A DNA stretch of 64,000 bases from Pleurocapsa sp. PCC 7319 (GTDB taxonomy: Bacteria > Cyanobacteriota > Cyanobacteriia > Cyanobacteriales > Xenococcaceae). Every line of letters starts with the position of its first letter. The first letter of the stretch is position 1. Positions 26,756 to 36,413 of this stretch are shown here, in pieces. Where the stretch lies: NCBI RefSeq assembly GCF_000332195.1, contig NZ_KB235922.1, positions 1,175,902-1,239,901 of the forward strand. The letters run 5' to 3'. The notes beneath the pieces are model-generated. The model did no database searches and was not told where the DNA came from. It was given only the letters and a program-made list of their open reading frames with translations. The translations under genes and the position numbers were made by a program.

Positions 26756-29710
26756 TCATTTAGCTTCCATCCAGTTTTTACCGGCGCTAATATCTACAGC
26801 AAGAGGAATACTTAACTCTACTGCATTTTCCATAGTGGATTTAATAATCGTTTGTAGTTCTGTCCATTCTTCGGGGGGAACTTCTAATACTAGTTCGTCA
26901 TGTACCTGAAGCAACAACCGCGCTTGATAGTTTTGCAGGATATCCTGAAGGTTAATCATGGCAATTTTGATAATATCAGCACTGGAACCCTGTATGGGTG
27001 AATTAGCTGCGGCTCTTAATGTTTGAGCATCGGTATAGCTATAGTTAAGATCTTCTAGATTAATCGCTTCGGGGTTACTGCCTCGCAGTTGCTTGAGACT
27101 CTCACTAATTAGATTAATGTAACGTCGTCTACCTAAAATAGTATTAACATAGCCTAAAGCGATCGCCTGTTTTTTAACTCCCTCTAAATATGCAAAGACT
27201 TGAGCATATTGTTGATGATATTTACTGATAAACTGTTTGCCAATATCAACTTTAAAACCAGATTCTCGTGAGAATCTTTGCGCTCCCATACCATAGATAA
27301 CTCCAAAGTTGATTATCTTACCTAAACGTCTTTCTTCAGAGGTAATATCATCTTTTTCAAATAATAGTTGAGCAGTGACCCTATGGACATCTCGGTTATT
27401 TCGATAGGCATCAACTAATACTGGCTCTTGACTGAGATGTGCTAGAATCCTCAATTCTATCTGAGAATAATCTGCTGCAACTAATAGCCAACCATCTTGA
27501 GGAATAAATGCCTGTCTAATCTGACGAGAAAATTCAGTACGAATGGGAATATTTTGTAGATTAGGGTTAGAAGATGATAATCTTCCTGTGGCAACTACCG
27601 TTTGATTAAAATCAGTATGAACTCTTTTAGTAGACTTTCTGACTAGGCTAGGGAGAGCATCAACGTAAGTAGATTTGAGTTTTGCCAGAGTACGATACTC
27701 CAGCATGTTATCAATCACTGGATGATCGCCTTTAAGCTTTTCTAATACTGCTTGATTAGTGGAATAACCTGTTTTTGTTTTACGAGATTTTTTACGATCT
27801 AACCCTAGTTTTTCAAATAAAATTACACTTAATTGCTTGGGGGAACCTAAATTAAACTCTTCTCCTGCTGCTTGATATGTTGCTTGTTCAATTTTTTCTA
27901 AATCCTGGTCTAGTTTCTGGGAAAATTGTTGTAGATATTCAGTATTCAAATTAATCCCTGTATTTTCCATCGCGGCTAATACAGGTTCTAAAGGTTGCTC
28001 TACTTCTAATAGTAGTTTTTCTAGGTCAGGAAACTTAGCCAACTCTCCCTTGATCTTATCCACTAAGTAATAGGTCGCATATACATCTAGTCCACAATAA
28101 TCTGCTACTACGGCAATGTCTAAATCGGCAATAGTATCTCCTTTGGGAATCCCTAAATCCTTATAACTCTTGGCAGCGATTTCTAGACCATAACGCTCTG
28201 ATAAATCTCCGAGGTTATGAGTCATTTCAGGATTCAGCACGTAGCTAGCCAGCATAGTATCAAAAACCACTCCCCCTAGCTTAATTCCCTGATGATGTAA
28301 GATTAGACGATCAAACTTCGTATTTTGCAAAGCTTTGGGGTATTTCTCGCTCTCTAAGATGGGCTTGAGAGTAGATAATACTAATTCTTGTTTTAGTTGT
28401 TTCCCCTCCTTATGACCCATTGGAATATAAGCAATCTCCCTGTCACTATTTCCCCAACAACAGCCAATGCCCACCAACTCGGCTAGATGAGTTTCTAGTG
28501 AAGTAGTTTCCGTATCCCAAGCGACAGGTTTTGCTGGATCGGTATGTTTTTTTAGGGTTTTTATTAACTGCTTTAATTTAGCTTCGGTATCAATAATTTG
28601 CGTATTAAGCTGTGGTGTAAATAGCTCTATTGATTCCACCTTTGGCTCCTGATCGGCTGTCAGATTATCAGTAAATAGAGATAGTTGACCATCATTATCT
28701 TGACTTTTTTTGTTAATTTTGGGCTTGACTTCAACAACTTTTACTTCAGGATTGCCCCCCAGTTTAAGCTGTAATTTATTAAGATTACCAATAGTTTTCT
28801 TAAGCTCTAGCTTTTTAAGTAAAGGCAAAACTAGCTCTTGCTCAAAGCCAACTAACTTACAGTCATTTAAATTGATCTTTACAGGAGAATCCAAAGCAAT
28901 TTGGGCTAGAAACTGGGAGTGTAACGCATCTTCTTTTCCAGTTTCCAGTTTCTTTTTAGTTGCCCCTTTAATTTGATCGATATTGTTATATACTTCTGCT
29001 AAAGTTTGATATTCATTTAATAGCTTAACCGCCGTTTTCTCACCAATTCCCTTAACTCCAGGAATGCAGTCAGACTTATCACCACAAAGAGCCTTATAGT
29101 CTACAATCTGTTCTGGTTTCACTCCCATTTTGTTAACTACACCTGCATGATCAAACTCGGTGTAACTATGAGCCGTTTTCTTAAAGGTTTGATTATGTAG
29201 ATATAAAACACTGATCTCTCTTTCGTCATCTACTAATTGAAATAAATCACGATCGCCAGTAATAATTTTGACCCGATAGCCCTCAGCACTAGCTTTTGTG
29301 GCAATTGTTCCCAAGACATCATCAGCTTCGTATCCTGGCTGAGTGGCAATAGTTAAGTTAAATGCCTCTAAAAGTTGTTGTAAATTTTGGATGTCGAGGA
29401 TAAAGTCTTCAGGGGTTTCTACGCGATCGCTCTTATAGTTGACATCAGCTTCATGGCGAAATGTAGGCTCACTTAAATCAAAAGCGATCGCCATAAATTG
29501 CGGTTCTTCTGTTTCCAATACCTGCAATAAAGAGTTAATAAATCCAAAACAAATGCTCGTGGGAATACCTGTAGAAGTAATTAAAGGACCTCTTCGAGAA
29601 TTGCTGAGGGCATAATAAGCACGAAAAGCTAGGGAGTGACCATCTACCAAGATTATTAACGGTTTTGTCGAATTTTGAGCAGCAGAATTAGTTACAACAG
29701 CTGAAACCAT
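26756..29710 (-). CDS. polA: DNA polymerase I
   Basis: PolA does repair synthesis and Okazaki-fragment processing. The 984 residues contain an N-terminal 5'-3' exonuclease (LVDGHSLAFRAYYAL; GYEADDVLG; CGDKSDCIPGVKGIGEKTA), a 3'-5' exonuclease domain whose first metal-binding motif is intact (AWDTETTSLE), and the family A polymerase domain (TGRLSSSNPNLQNIP; VAADYSQIELRILAH; GVIYGMGAQRFS; LLQVHDELVLEVP). So both proofreading and nick translation look possible. A charged linker joins the first two domains. It is the only gene in its transcript; an 879-bp gene-free region lies upstream. Confidence 0.96.
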   Translation of the reverse strand: MVSAVVTNSAAQNSTKPLIILVDGHSLAFRAYYALSNSRRGPLITSTGIPTSICFGFINSLLQVLETEEPQFMAIAFDLSEPTFRHEADVNYKSDRVETPEDFILDIQNLQQLLEAFNLTIATQPGYEADDVLGTIATKASAEGYRVKIITGDRDLFQLVDDEREISVLYLHNQTFKKTAHSYTEFDHAGVVNKMGVKPEQIVDYKALCGDKSDCIPGVKGIGEKTAVKLLNEYQTLAEVYNNIDQIKGATKKKLETGKEDALHSQFLAQIALDSPVKINLNDCKLVGFEQELVLPLLKKLELKKTIGNLNKLQLKLGGNPEVKVVEVKPKINKKSQDNDGQLSLFTDNLTADQEPKVESIELFTPQLNTQIIDTEAKLKQLIKTLKKHTDPAKPVAWDTETTSLETHLAELVGIGCCWGNSDREIAYIPMGHKEGKQLKQELVLSTLKPILESEKYPKALQNTKFDRLILHHQGIKLGGVVFDTMLASYVLNPEMTHNLGDLSERYGLEIAAKSYKDLGIPKGDTIADLDIAVVADYCGLDVYATYYLVDKIKGELAKFPDLEKLLLEVEQPLEPVLAAMENTGINLNTEYLQQFSQKLDQDLEKIEQATYQAAGEEFNLGSPKQLSVILFEKLGLDRKKSRKTKTGYSTNQAVLEKLKGDHPVIDNMLEYRTLAKLKSTYVDALPSLVRKSTKRVHTDFNQTVVATGRLSSSNPNLQNIPIRTEFSRQIRQAFIPQDGWLLVAADYSQIELRILAHLSQEPVLVDAYRNNRDVHRVTAQLLFEKDDITSEERRLGKIINFGVIYGMGAQRFSRESGFKVDIGKQFISKYHQQYAQVFAYLEGVKKQAIALGYVNTILGRRRYINLISESLKQLRGSNPEAINLEDLNYSYTDAQTLRAAANSPIQGSSADIIKIAMINLQDILQNYQARLLLQVHDELVLEVPPEEWTELQTIIKSTMENAVELSIPLAVDISAGKNWMEAK

Positions 29711-29868
29711 AAGATTCTTTTTTAATCAGGAAAAGTATATCAAAATTAAGACAATGTTTCAGTTTATGGATGACTGTAAACATTAGTAAACACACCTTGT
29801 TTTGAATAATTGGTGATGTTAGTTTAACTAATAGGTACAGAGAAGCACACCAATCTTCTTTCCAAAGC

Positions 29869-29900
29869 AGATTCTAGCAAGTACCTCCTGCTAGGAATCT
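29869..29900. other. Bulged hairpin with Shine-Dalgarno-like loop upstream of polA
   Basis: AGATTCTAGCA (29869-29879) pairs with TGCTAGGAATCT (29889-29900) with one bulged G. The loop reads ACCTCC on the plus strand and GGAGGT on the minus strand. It lies 159 bases upstream of the polA start. No T tract follows on either strand, so it is not a simple terminator. Confidence 0.45.
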
Positions 29901-30127
29901 ACACAGTAACTTTTAAATGGATATAAGCAAAAAATAGGTGAATTAGTCTTAGTTATTATGCCTTACTTTAGTAGCAAATGACATTAAGAAAATTCGCAAT
30001 CTTAGCCAGAATTGGTTAGTTGTTAGATCCAAATGTTGAGTCTAGTTATTGTGCGCTATTTATAAACCTACTTAGTTGGAATTTTATTGAGTACTTTACT
30101 ATCAAGTTTAAATCTGCAAAATAATTT

Positions 30128-30256
30128 ATTGGGAAGTCTTATAATTTTGCAAAAAGACACAGGAGAGGAATTTCTTCAAGGCTAGTTTTAGTTGGTTATG
30201 TCTTTGAAATTCAAGGAGGTTTGTTCTGTGCTAGCCCCGTCCTCTCCTCTCCCAAT
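30128..30256 (+). ncRNA. Candidate structured RNA, possibly 6S-like
   Basis: A 129-base segment folds on itself: ends ATTGGGA (30128-30134) with TCCCAAT (30250-30256); then AGGAGAGGA (30161-30169) with TCCTCTCCT (30240-30248); then GGCTAG (30180-30185) with CTAGCC (30231-30236); and a tip near TTTGAAATTCAA. A side hairpin GTCTT/AAGAC (30136-30158) fills the 5' bulge. A promoter-like TTTACT, 18 bases, AATAAT lies just upstream. Plus strand is chosen from that promoter. Long stems closing an internal bubble recall 6S RNA, but I cannot confirm the family. It sits in the 29711-30589 gene-free gap. Confidence 0.4.
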
Positions 30257-30448
30257 CAATTCTAATAAAACAGCAAAATAGTTTCTTGTAGTGCGATTCA
30301 TGATGTTGAGATTCATGGTCGTTTTTTGGTTTTTAGACAGTTTATCGAACTAAACTCTTCGCAATTTATAGTTTGATTATTATTAGCGATCAATAAAAGA
30401 ACGATCCTAACTTAAAATTGAAGACTATGACAAATCATCATCTGTGTT

Positions 30449-30474
30449 AGGGGCGAACAGCTGTTCGCCCCTAA
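30449..30474. repeat. Intergenic palindromic (REP-like) element, copy 2
   Basis: A perfect 26-bp palindrome: TAGGGGCGAACAG followed directly by its reverse complement. It shares the core GGGCGAAC...GTTCGCCC with the elements at 6691 and 38449. Confidence 0.85.
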
Positions 30475-30529
30475 TATTCACTTAGGTACGAGTATAGTGC
30501 TGGACAAATTAATGATAAATTTCCCGAAG

Positions 30530-30559
30530 AAAAAAAGGATAGATTTAAATTAGTCTACC
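30530..30559 (-). terminator. Rho-independent terminator of typA
   Basis: On the minus strand a stem formed by GGTAGAC and the pairing ATCTATCC side (with a G-U pair and small internal mismatch) is followed by TTTTTTT. It begins about 31 bases after the typA stop codon. Confidence 0.75.
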
Positions 30560-30589
30560 CTCCGAATTAATTTATAAACTAGACAATGT

Positions 30590-32380
30590 TTATCTTTTCG
30601 CCAATTTTTTAGTTTTCAACTTCCGTAAACGGATAGATTCAGGAGTTACTTCCACCAATTCATCAGGACCAATATACTCTAAAGCTCGCTCCAAACTCAT
30701 CTCAGTTGGTGCTTGTAGCTGAACTAATTCATCACCACTAGCGGCACGGTGGTTAGTTAGTTGTTTGGCTTTACAGACATTTAAGTCTAAATCTTGGGGG
30801 CGATTGTGTTCCCCAACAATCATACCTTTATAAACTTTAGTACCAGGAGTAATAAAGAATGTACCGCGATCTTCGGCATTTTTGAGAGCATAAAATGTCG
30901 AGCTACCTTCTTCAAAAGCAATAATCACGCCATTATAACGAGTTTCCAATTCTCCAGAGAAATCTCGATATTCTAAGAAACTATGATTCATAATTCCTTC
31001 ACCGCGAGTTATGCGGACAAAGTCGCCACGGAAGCCAATTAAACCTCTAGCGGGAATTACAAATTCTAACTGGGTGCGTCCACCATTATTTTGCATATCC
31101 ATCATCTCACCCTTGCGTTGTCCAAGACGCTCAATACAACTACCAACAGCGACTTCGGGTACATCTAATACCAGATATTCATATGGTTCGCAGGGTTTGC
31201 CGTTAATTTCACGGTAAATTACTTGGGGTTGGGATACTTGAAACTCGTAGCCCTCACGTCGCATGGTTTCAATCAGAATACCTAAGTGCAATTCACCCCT
31301 GCCCGAGACGAGGAATTTTTCTGCTGAATCACCAGCTTCCACACGCAGGGCGACATTGGTCTCCAATTCTCGCATCAGGCGATCGCGAATTTGTCTGGAA
31401 GTTACATATGTTCCTTCTTGCCCTGCAAACGGAGAATTATTCACCGAAAAGGTCATTTGAAGGGTAGGCTCATCCACCTTAATTAAAGGCAATGCTTGGA
31501 GTTCATTAGGACAAGTAATAGTTTCACCGATATTAGCATCAGCAAAACCAGAAACTGCGACAATGTTTCCTGCGCTGGCTTCCTCTAATTCGACTCTAGC
31601 TAATCCTTTAAAGCCCATCAGCTTAGATATTTTGGCTTTGACAACCTTGCCGTCCTCTTTAATTAGTGCAGCTTGTTGACCAGCTTTAAGAACTCCATTG
31701 TGGATTCTACCAATGACAATTCGACCAAGATAATCAGAATAATCCAAGGTAGTTACCTGTAGTTGTAAAGGCTTTTCAACATCCCCTGCTGGTGGTGGAA
31801 CATGATGGATAATCGCCTCAAATAGGGGTTGCATATCCACACCCTCATCTTCCAGATTTTCTTTGGTATAGCCCTGTAAGCCCGAAGCGTAAAGAGTGGT
31901 AAAGTCACACTGATCGTCGTCTGCACCTAGCTCAACAAATAAGTCAAATACTTTGTCAACTGCTCCATCAGGATGAGCCCGGGGGCGGTCAATCTTGTTA
32001 ACCACTACGATCGGACGTAAGCCTTTTTCCAGAGCTTTTTTAAGCACGAAGCGGGTCTGGGGCATAGGACCTTCGTTAGCATCAACTATCAATACACAGC
32101 CATCAACCATCCCCAATACACGTTCTACTTCTCCACCGAAGTCAGCGTGTCCAGGAGTATCAACAATGTTGATTAAGATATCTTTGTAGCTAACTGCTGT
32201 ATTTTTGGACAGAATGGTAATTCCCCGCTCCCTTTCCAGGTCATTTGAGTCCATGACACAATCCGGTACATCTTCGCCCTCGCGGAAAATACCCGATTGT
32301 TTAAGAAGCGCGTCTACGAGAGTTGTTTTACCGTGATCGACGTGGGCAATGATTGCAATATTGCGAATAGGAAGAGACAT
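30590..32380 (-). CDS. typA: Translational GTPase TypA/BipA
   Basis: This ribosome-associated GTPase of the EF-G family is involved in 50S assembly and stress adaptation. The 596 residues show G1 [16 protein letters not shown]3 [15 protein letters not shown]4 VVNKIDRP, and the C-terminal BipA-specific part ([24 protein letters not shown], cited as [18 protein letters not shown], and [14 protein letters not shown]). Length and domain order are normal for BipA. The terminator follows closely; an 87-bp divergent gap separates it from lspA. Confidence 0.97.
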   Translation of the reverse strand: MSLPIRNIAIIAHVDHGKTTLVDALLKQSGIFREGEDVPDCVMDSNDLERERGITILSKNTAVSYKDILINIVDTPGHADFGGEVERVLGMVDGCVLIVDANEGPMPQTRFVLKKALEKGLRPIVVVNKIDRPRAHPDGAVDKVFDLFVELGADDDQCDFTTLYASGLQGYTKENLEDEGVDMQPLFEAIIHHVPPPAGDVEKPLQLQVTTLDYSDYLGRIVIGRIHNGVLKAGQQAALIKEDGKVVKAKISKLMGFKGLARVELEEASAGNIVAVSGFADANIGETITCPNELQALPLIKVDEPTLQMTFSVNNSPFAGQEGTYVTSRQIRDRLMRELETNVALRVEAGDSAEKFLVSGRGELHLGILIETMRREGYEFQVSQPQVIYREINGKPCEPYEYLVLDVPEVAVGSCIERLGQRKGEMMDMQNNGGRTQLEFVIPARGLIGFRGDFVRITRGEGIMNHSFLEYRDFSGELETRYNGVIIAFEEGSSTFYALKNAEDRGTFFITPGTKVYKGMIVGEHNRPQDLDLNVCKAKQLTNHRAASGDELVQLQAPTEMSLERALEYIGPDELVEVTPESIRLRKLKTKKLAKR

Positions 32381-32467
32381 AAAATTGGTCTATAGACTTT
32401 TGTATCGTCAGCTCAAAATTTCTTAACAATTATAACTTAGTTCAGTTTTTATTTATATTTAATTGTT

Positions 32468-32956
32468 ATGAGCAAGAAATTTATAAGAAGAAAACGGAGC
32501 TTTTGGCTCATTGCGATTTTAGGTATCATTCTCGATCAAATAACTAAATATTTGGTTGTCCAGAGTTTTGCCCAAATCGGCGATACAGTTCCTCTCTGGC
32601 AGGGAGTGTTTCATCTTACCTACGTGATCAATACGGGGGCTGCCTTTAGTTTTTTTCGCGGACAGGTTGACATTTTACGCTGGATTTCCTTGGTGGTCAG
32701 TTTAGCGTTAATAATTTTTGTCTGGTATACCCCCAAAATAAGTTTAATTGAGCAATTAGGATATGGATTTATTTTGGCAGGAGCGATCGGCAATGGAATT
32801 GATCGCTTTTTATTTGGTTATGTCGTAGATTTTCTGGATTTTCGTCTGATTAATTTTCCTGTATTTAATTTAGCGGATGTATCGATCAATATTGGCGTAT
32901 TACTCCTGTTAATCGCCAGCTTTAGCGCTACCTCGAAACCAAAAACAAATAGTTGA
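32468..32956 (+). CDS. lspA: Lipoprotein signal peptidase LspA
   Basis: The 162-residue inner-membrane aspartyl protease removes signal peptides from lipidated prolipoproteins. It has four hydrophobic segments, the N-terminal DQITKYLV motif, YVINTGAAFSFF, and the two catalytic Asp regions: GNGIDRFLFGYVVDFLDF and FNLADVSINIGV. It is divergent from typA and convergent with the GH57 enzyme. No partner gene is adjacent. Confidence 0.96.
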   Translation: MSKKFIRRKRSFWLIAILGIILDQITKYLVVQSFAQIGDTVPLWQGVFHLTYVINTGAAFSFFRGQVDILRWISLVVSLALIIFVWYTPKISLIEQLGYGFILAGAIGNGIDRFLFGYVVDFLDFRLINFPVFNLADVSINIGVLLLLIASFSATSKPKTNS

Positions 32957-32976
32957 TCCGTTTCGAAAATAAAAAA

Positions 32977-33015
32977 TATCCCTCAACCGGATCAATGAAA
33001 TCTTGGTCAGGGATA
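32977..33015 (-). terminator. Hairpin terminator between lspA and the GH57 gene
   Basis: TATCCCTCAACC (32977-32988) pairs with GGTCAGGGATA (33005-33015), with small bulges. On the minus strand TTTTTTATTTTC follows, which suits termination of the GH57 gene. On the plus strand only AAGCAAAATTT follows, so it is stronger for the minus direction. Degenerate AGCTTAG heptamers occupy 33026-33062. Confidence 0.65.
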
Positions 33016-33069
33016 AGCAAAATTTAAAAGCTGAAAGCTTAGAGCTTAGAGCCTAGAGCTTTTAACCAG

Positions 33070-34659
33070 CTACATAGTTCTGTAGGTTCGATAATTTACA
33101 TTAGGGAATATGTTATCAATTGCCTCAACTTTTTCTAACCAACCTGAATCTACTTTCCCGCTTAAAACATCATCATAAATTTTGTTAAAGCGGAGCAAAT
33201 GCGATCGCGTCCTACGGATAGCATAAGGAACCATCGTACCAGTTCGCATAATAAATGCCCAGTCGGAAGATTGTGCTAACAGCAACTCTCTGGCAGCCTG
33301 ATTTAAGGCACGCCATTCCAATTCATCCGCAGGCTCACGACTTGCTAGTTTGATCATTCTCTCTGCTGCTTTATGGAGGTGAGGATAAATCCAAGCATTA
33401 GTATCATTTAACCAATACTCATGGAATCCTTTATAACCCCAGCTAGACTGAGAAGGACGACACACCTGCTGAGTAGGTTGCTTCTGTAAGTATTCTGACA
33501 AGTGAGTCATGTCATAGGTATTCTGGTCGTACCAACTCTTACGAAAGAGAAAATCAATAAATTGAGGTCCTTCATACCACCAATGACCAAATAATTCGGC
33601 ATCATAGGGAGAAACCACAATTGGGGGACGCTGCAACATTCCATGGAGATTCTGGATTTGTCGCTCCCGATTGTACATAAAGTTGCCCGCGTGTTCAGCG
33701 GCTTTCTCTGTTGCCCAATAAGGATCATAGAGACCTTTTTCTGATAATCCCCCATCACGACTAGTGATCTTATGGTATTTGATACCAGTGTTTTTGCGCT
33801 GACCATTGGGCATAATGTAGGGCTTAATATATTCATATTCAGCTTCCCAACCCAAATCTTTGTAGAATTCGCGGTACTCTACAGCACCTGGATATCCCAC
33901 TTTGGAAGACCAAACCTGCTGAGAAGATTCATGATCGCGACCAAAAGCCGCTACTCCCGTTTCCGTATAAATAGGCGCATAAGAGCCATGACGAGGGCGA
34001 GGACGAGCATAGAGAATACCATGTCCATCGGTTAAAAAGTAACGCAAACCAGCATCGGCAAGCATTCTCTCCAAACCTTCATAATAAGCACATTCAGGCA
34101 ACCAAATTCCTTTGGGAGGGCGACCAAAGCTTTCTTCATAGTGTTCACAGGCTACTTTGATCTGTGACCATACTGCCTGAGGATACATCTTCATTAAAGG
34201 AAGATAACCATGAGTTGCTCCACAGGTAATAATATCTAGGTTGCCACTATCGAGAAACTGTTTAAAAGCTAATACTAGATCTCGATCATAGCTTTCCCAA
34301 GTTTGCCTAATTTGTTTAAAGGACTTGGCATAATATTCAGCCAAATAGCTCATGTGACCATTGTGCTGATGGCGATCAATTTCTTTGGTAATTAATTCCT
34401 GGAGCTGAGCTAGATGATCATCATACCGATCTTGTAGAAGTTCATCTTGCAACATTGACACCAGAGGAGGTGTCATGCTCATAGTCATTTTAAAATCAAC
34501 TCCATCCCGTTTCAAGTTTTCAAATACTTGAAGCAATGGGACATAGGTTTCGGTAATAGCTTCAAATAGCCATTCTTCTTCTAAGACAAAGTCGCTTTCT
34601 GGATGTCGAACAAAGGGTAAGTGAGCGTGTAAAACAAGGGCAAGATAACCAAGAGCCAT
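33070..34659 (-). CDS. Glycoside hydrolase family 57 1,4-alpha-glucan branching enzyme
   Basis: The 529-residue cytosolic enzyme is of the GH57/DUF1957 branching-enzyme group and makes alpha-1,6 branches in glycogen. The N-terminal ALVLHAHLPFVRHPE, the nucleophile region GIWLPECAYYEG (Glu189) and the acid/base region VVSPYDAELFGHWWYEGP (Asp353) are intact. The C-terminal helical domain ends in INYRTYRTM-like sequence (NVNYRTYRTM). It lacks fused extra domains and matches the usual length. Together with the glgA product encoded 17 kb away it could form linear and branched glucan. Cyanobacteria often also have a GH13 GlgB; none is in this window. Confidence 0.9.
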   Translation of the reverse strand: MALGYLALVLHAHLPFVRHPESDFVLEEEWLFEAITETYVPLLQVFENLKRDGVDFKMTMSMTPPLVSMLQDELLQDRYDDHLAQLQELITKEIDRHQHNGHMSYLAEYYAKSFKQIRQTWESYDRDLVLAFKQFLDSGNLDIITCGATHGYLPLMKMYPQAVWSQIKVACEHYEESFGRPPKGIWLPECAYYEGLERMLADAGLRYFLTDGHGILYARPRPRHGSYAPIYTETGVAAFGRDHESSQQVWSSKVGYPGAVEYREFYKDLGWEAEYEYIKPYIMPNGQRKNTGIKYHKITSRDGGLSEKGLYDPYWATEKAAEHAGNFMYNRERQIQNLHGMLQRPPIVVSPYDAELFGHWWYEGPQFIDFLFRKSWYDQNTYDMTHLSEYLQKQPTQQVCRPSQSSWGYKGFHEYWLNDTNAWIYPHLHKAAERMIKLASREPADELEWRALNQAARELLLAQSSDWAFIMRTGTMVPYAIRRTRSHLLRFNKIYDDVLSGKVDSGWLEKVEAIDNIFPNVNYRTYRTM

Positions 34660-34898
34660 GATAATAAGATATTGCTAAAATTTTTTATGACCTAAATTAG
34701 GGAACTGAGGCAATCTGGGTAAATTTTATGATATCTTAATAACGTATTCTGAAAAAGTTTAGCTATCAGAAAAAATGCCGCCCAATATAGCAGTTACTAA
34801 CACGCGCTCGACTTTTTATAGATTGGAAGCGTTGTTATAGCTGGAATAATTTGGAATAAGTAAGTGCCTTAGGCGATCTGTATTCCTATCATGACCAC

Positions 34899-36131
34899 AT
34901 GTTTAGAGTTCAGAAAGCTTTTTTAAAATCTGTTGGGTTTTCATCTCTAGTGTTGCAATCTAATGGGCGACATCCCGATGACTTAAAAGATAATAACCGG
35001 GGAAGTTTGCTTCAACTCCTACTATTTATAGACAAACGTTCTTCTTCCGAAGAGCATATCCAGCGAATCCAAGCTTATTTACAGGGCTTGCAATCAGATT
35101 ATTCATTCAAGTTAGAAATAGTTGAAATTGACAAGCAACCTCATTTGGTAGAATATCTAAAATTAGTAGCTACTCCTGCTTTAGTTAAAGTGGCTCCAGG
35201 TCCAAGGCAAACTCTAGCTGGTAGTAATTTAATTAAACAATTGGAGAAGTGGTGGCCTCGTTGGCAAGCAGCTCTAGATAGTTCAGATATTAGTGTTGAT
35301 AGTCAAAGTTTGGGAGATGACTTATCTATTTCGATTTTAGATAAAGTTGGTTTCTACGCTGAAAACGTTAAACTTGCTGATGAAATATTTTCCTTAAAAA
35401 AGGAAAAAGAAAGATTGCTAGCACAGCTACGCTTTAAAGACCAAATTTTGGCTATGCTAGCTCACGATCTGCGTACCCCTCTAACAGCAGCCTCTATGGC
35501 AATGGAAACTATTGAGTTGTCAGAAAAGAATGAACACATAGAGGCAACTAAGCTGGCAAGTCTGAAAAAAAAGCTTTTTCAACAGGCAAAAAGCCAGTTT
35601 AGCATCATGAATCACATGATTGGTGAGCTGTTGCAAAACTCTCAAAGCGTGAGTACCAAGCTACGAGTCAAACCGTCTCCCATACGTTTAAAGCCTTTAT
35701 GTCAAGAAGTTGTCACTAAACTTGAGACTAGACTGAAGCAAAAATTAATGACTTATAAGGAAGACATTCCCCAAGATATTCCTTTGGTCTATGCTGACGA
35801 AGAGTTAATTCGTCAATTGATTAGTAATCTGCTGGATAATGCGATTAAATATACTCCAGAAAAAGGTCAAATTTCTCTGTCTATTTTGCATCGTACTAAC
35901 CAAAAAGTTCAAATTAGTATTTGTGATACGGGACCGGGCATTCCCCCTGGAAAAAGAGAGGTTATTTTTGAGGACAATTTTCGGCTCCAGCGCGATCGCG
36001 ATCAGGAAGGCTACGGATTAGGGTTAGCTATGTGTCACCAGATTGTCTGCGCCCATTATGGTCAAATTTGGGTAGATAGTTCTCCTTCAGAAGGTAGTTG
36101 TTTTCAATTTACTTTACTGGTTTATAAATAG
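34899..36131 (+). CDS. sasA: Adaptive-response sensory kinase SasA
   Basis: SasA is the clock-output histidine kinase that senses KaiC through an N-terminal KaiB-like domain and phosphorylates RpaA. The 410 residues contain a KaiB-like domain at about 37-125 (LLQLLLFIDKRSS; LEIVEIDKQPHLVEYLKLVATPALVKVAPGP, cited as LEIVEIDKQP and ATPALVKVAPGP), a coiled linker at 155-180, the H box MLAHDLRTPLTAASMAM (His189), and ATPase boxes LLDNAIKYTP, CDTGPGIP and GYGLGLAM. The first 36 residues (QKAFLKSVGF...) are longer than in some homologues, so a later start is possible. kaiABC and rpaA are not in the window. Confidence 0.93.
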   Translation: MFRVQKAFLKSVGFSSLVLQSNGRHPDDLKDNNRGSLLQLLLFIDKRSSSEEHIQRIQAYLQGLQSDYSFKLEIVEIDKQPHLVEYLKLVATPALVKVAPGPRQTLAGSNLIKQLEKWWPRWQAALDSSDISVDSQSLGDDLSISILDKVGFYAENVKLADEIFSLKKEKERLLAQLRFKDQILAMLAHDLRTPLTAASMAMETIELSEKNEHIEATKLASLKKKLFQQAKSQFSIMNHMIGELLQNSQSVSTKLRVKPSPIRLKPLCQEVVTKLETRLKQKLMTYKEDIPQDIPLVYADEELIRQLISNLLDNAIKYTPEKGQISLSILHRTNQKVQISICDTGPGIPPGKREVIFEDNFRLQRDRDQEGYGLGLAMCHQIVCAHYGQIWVDSSPSEGSCFQFTLLVYK

Positions 36132-36203
36132 ACATCTCCAGAATATAATCATCAATAAAACAATATTTTGAAGTGATTGCTCATCGTTTATCTTAAAGCT
36201 ATT

Positions 36204-36245
36204 AGCCTTTAGCCTTTAGCCTTTAGCCTTTAGCCTTTAGCCTTT
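36204..36245. repeat. Heptanucleotide tandem repeat, six AGCCTTT units
   Basis: Six perfect AGCCTTT copies, followed by a degenerate AGCTTTT copy, in the gap between sasA and the convergent GAF-kinase gene. A short AGCTAAT array (36306-36325) follows on. Confidence 0.93.
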
Positions 36246-36374
36246 AGCTTTTAGCCTTGGTTTGACTGCTAAAAGCGTAATTGAGTTTAAGACTCTATTT
36301 GATTGAAGCTAATAGCTAATAGCTACGGCGTAGCCGTTTCTTTATCTTGCATAGTTCGAGAAAAAATCCGAATT

Positions 36375-36402
36375 CCGAACTCCGAACTCCGAACTCCGAA
36401 CT
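36375..36402. repeat. Heptanucleotide tandem repeat, four CCGAACT units
   Basis: Four perfect CCGAACT copies end 11 bases before the stop codon of the GAF-kinase gene. It is a second, unrelated unit in the same 282-bp gap. Confidence 0.93.
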
Positions 36403-36413
36403 CATATTTAACA

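Noticed and set aside
30199-30282. 27-codon ORF (MSLKFKEVCS...) within the candidate RNA
   Set aside because: No ribosome-binding site at proper spacing; the bases are explained by RNA stems.
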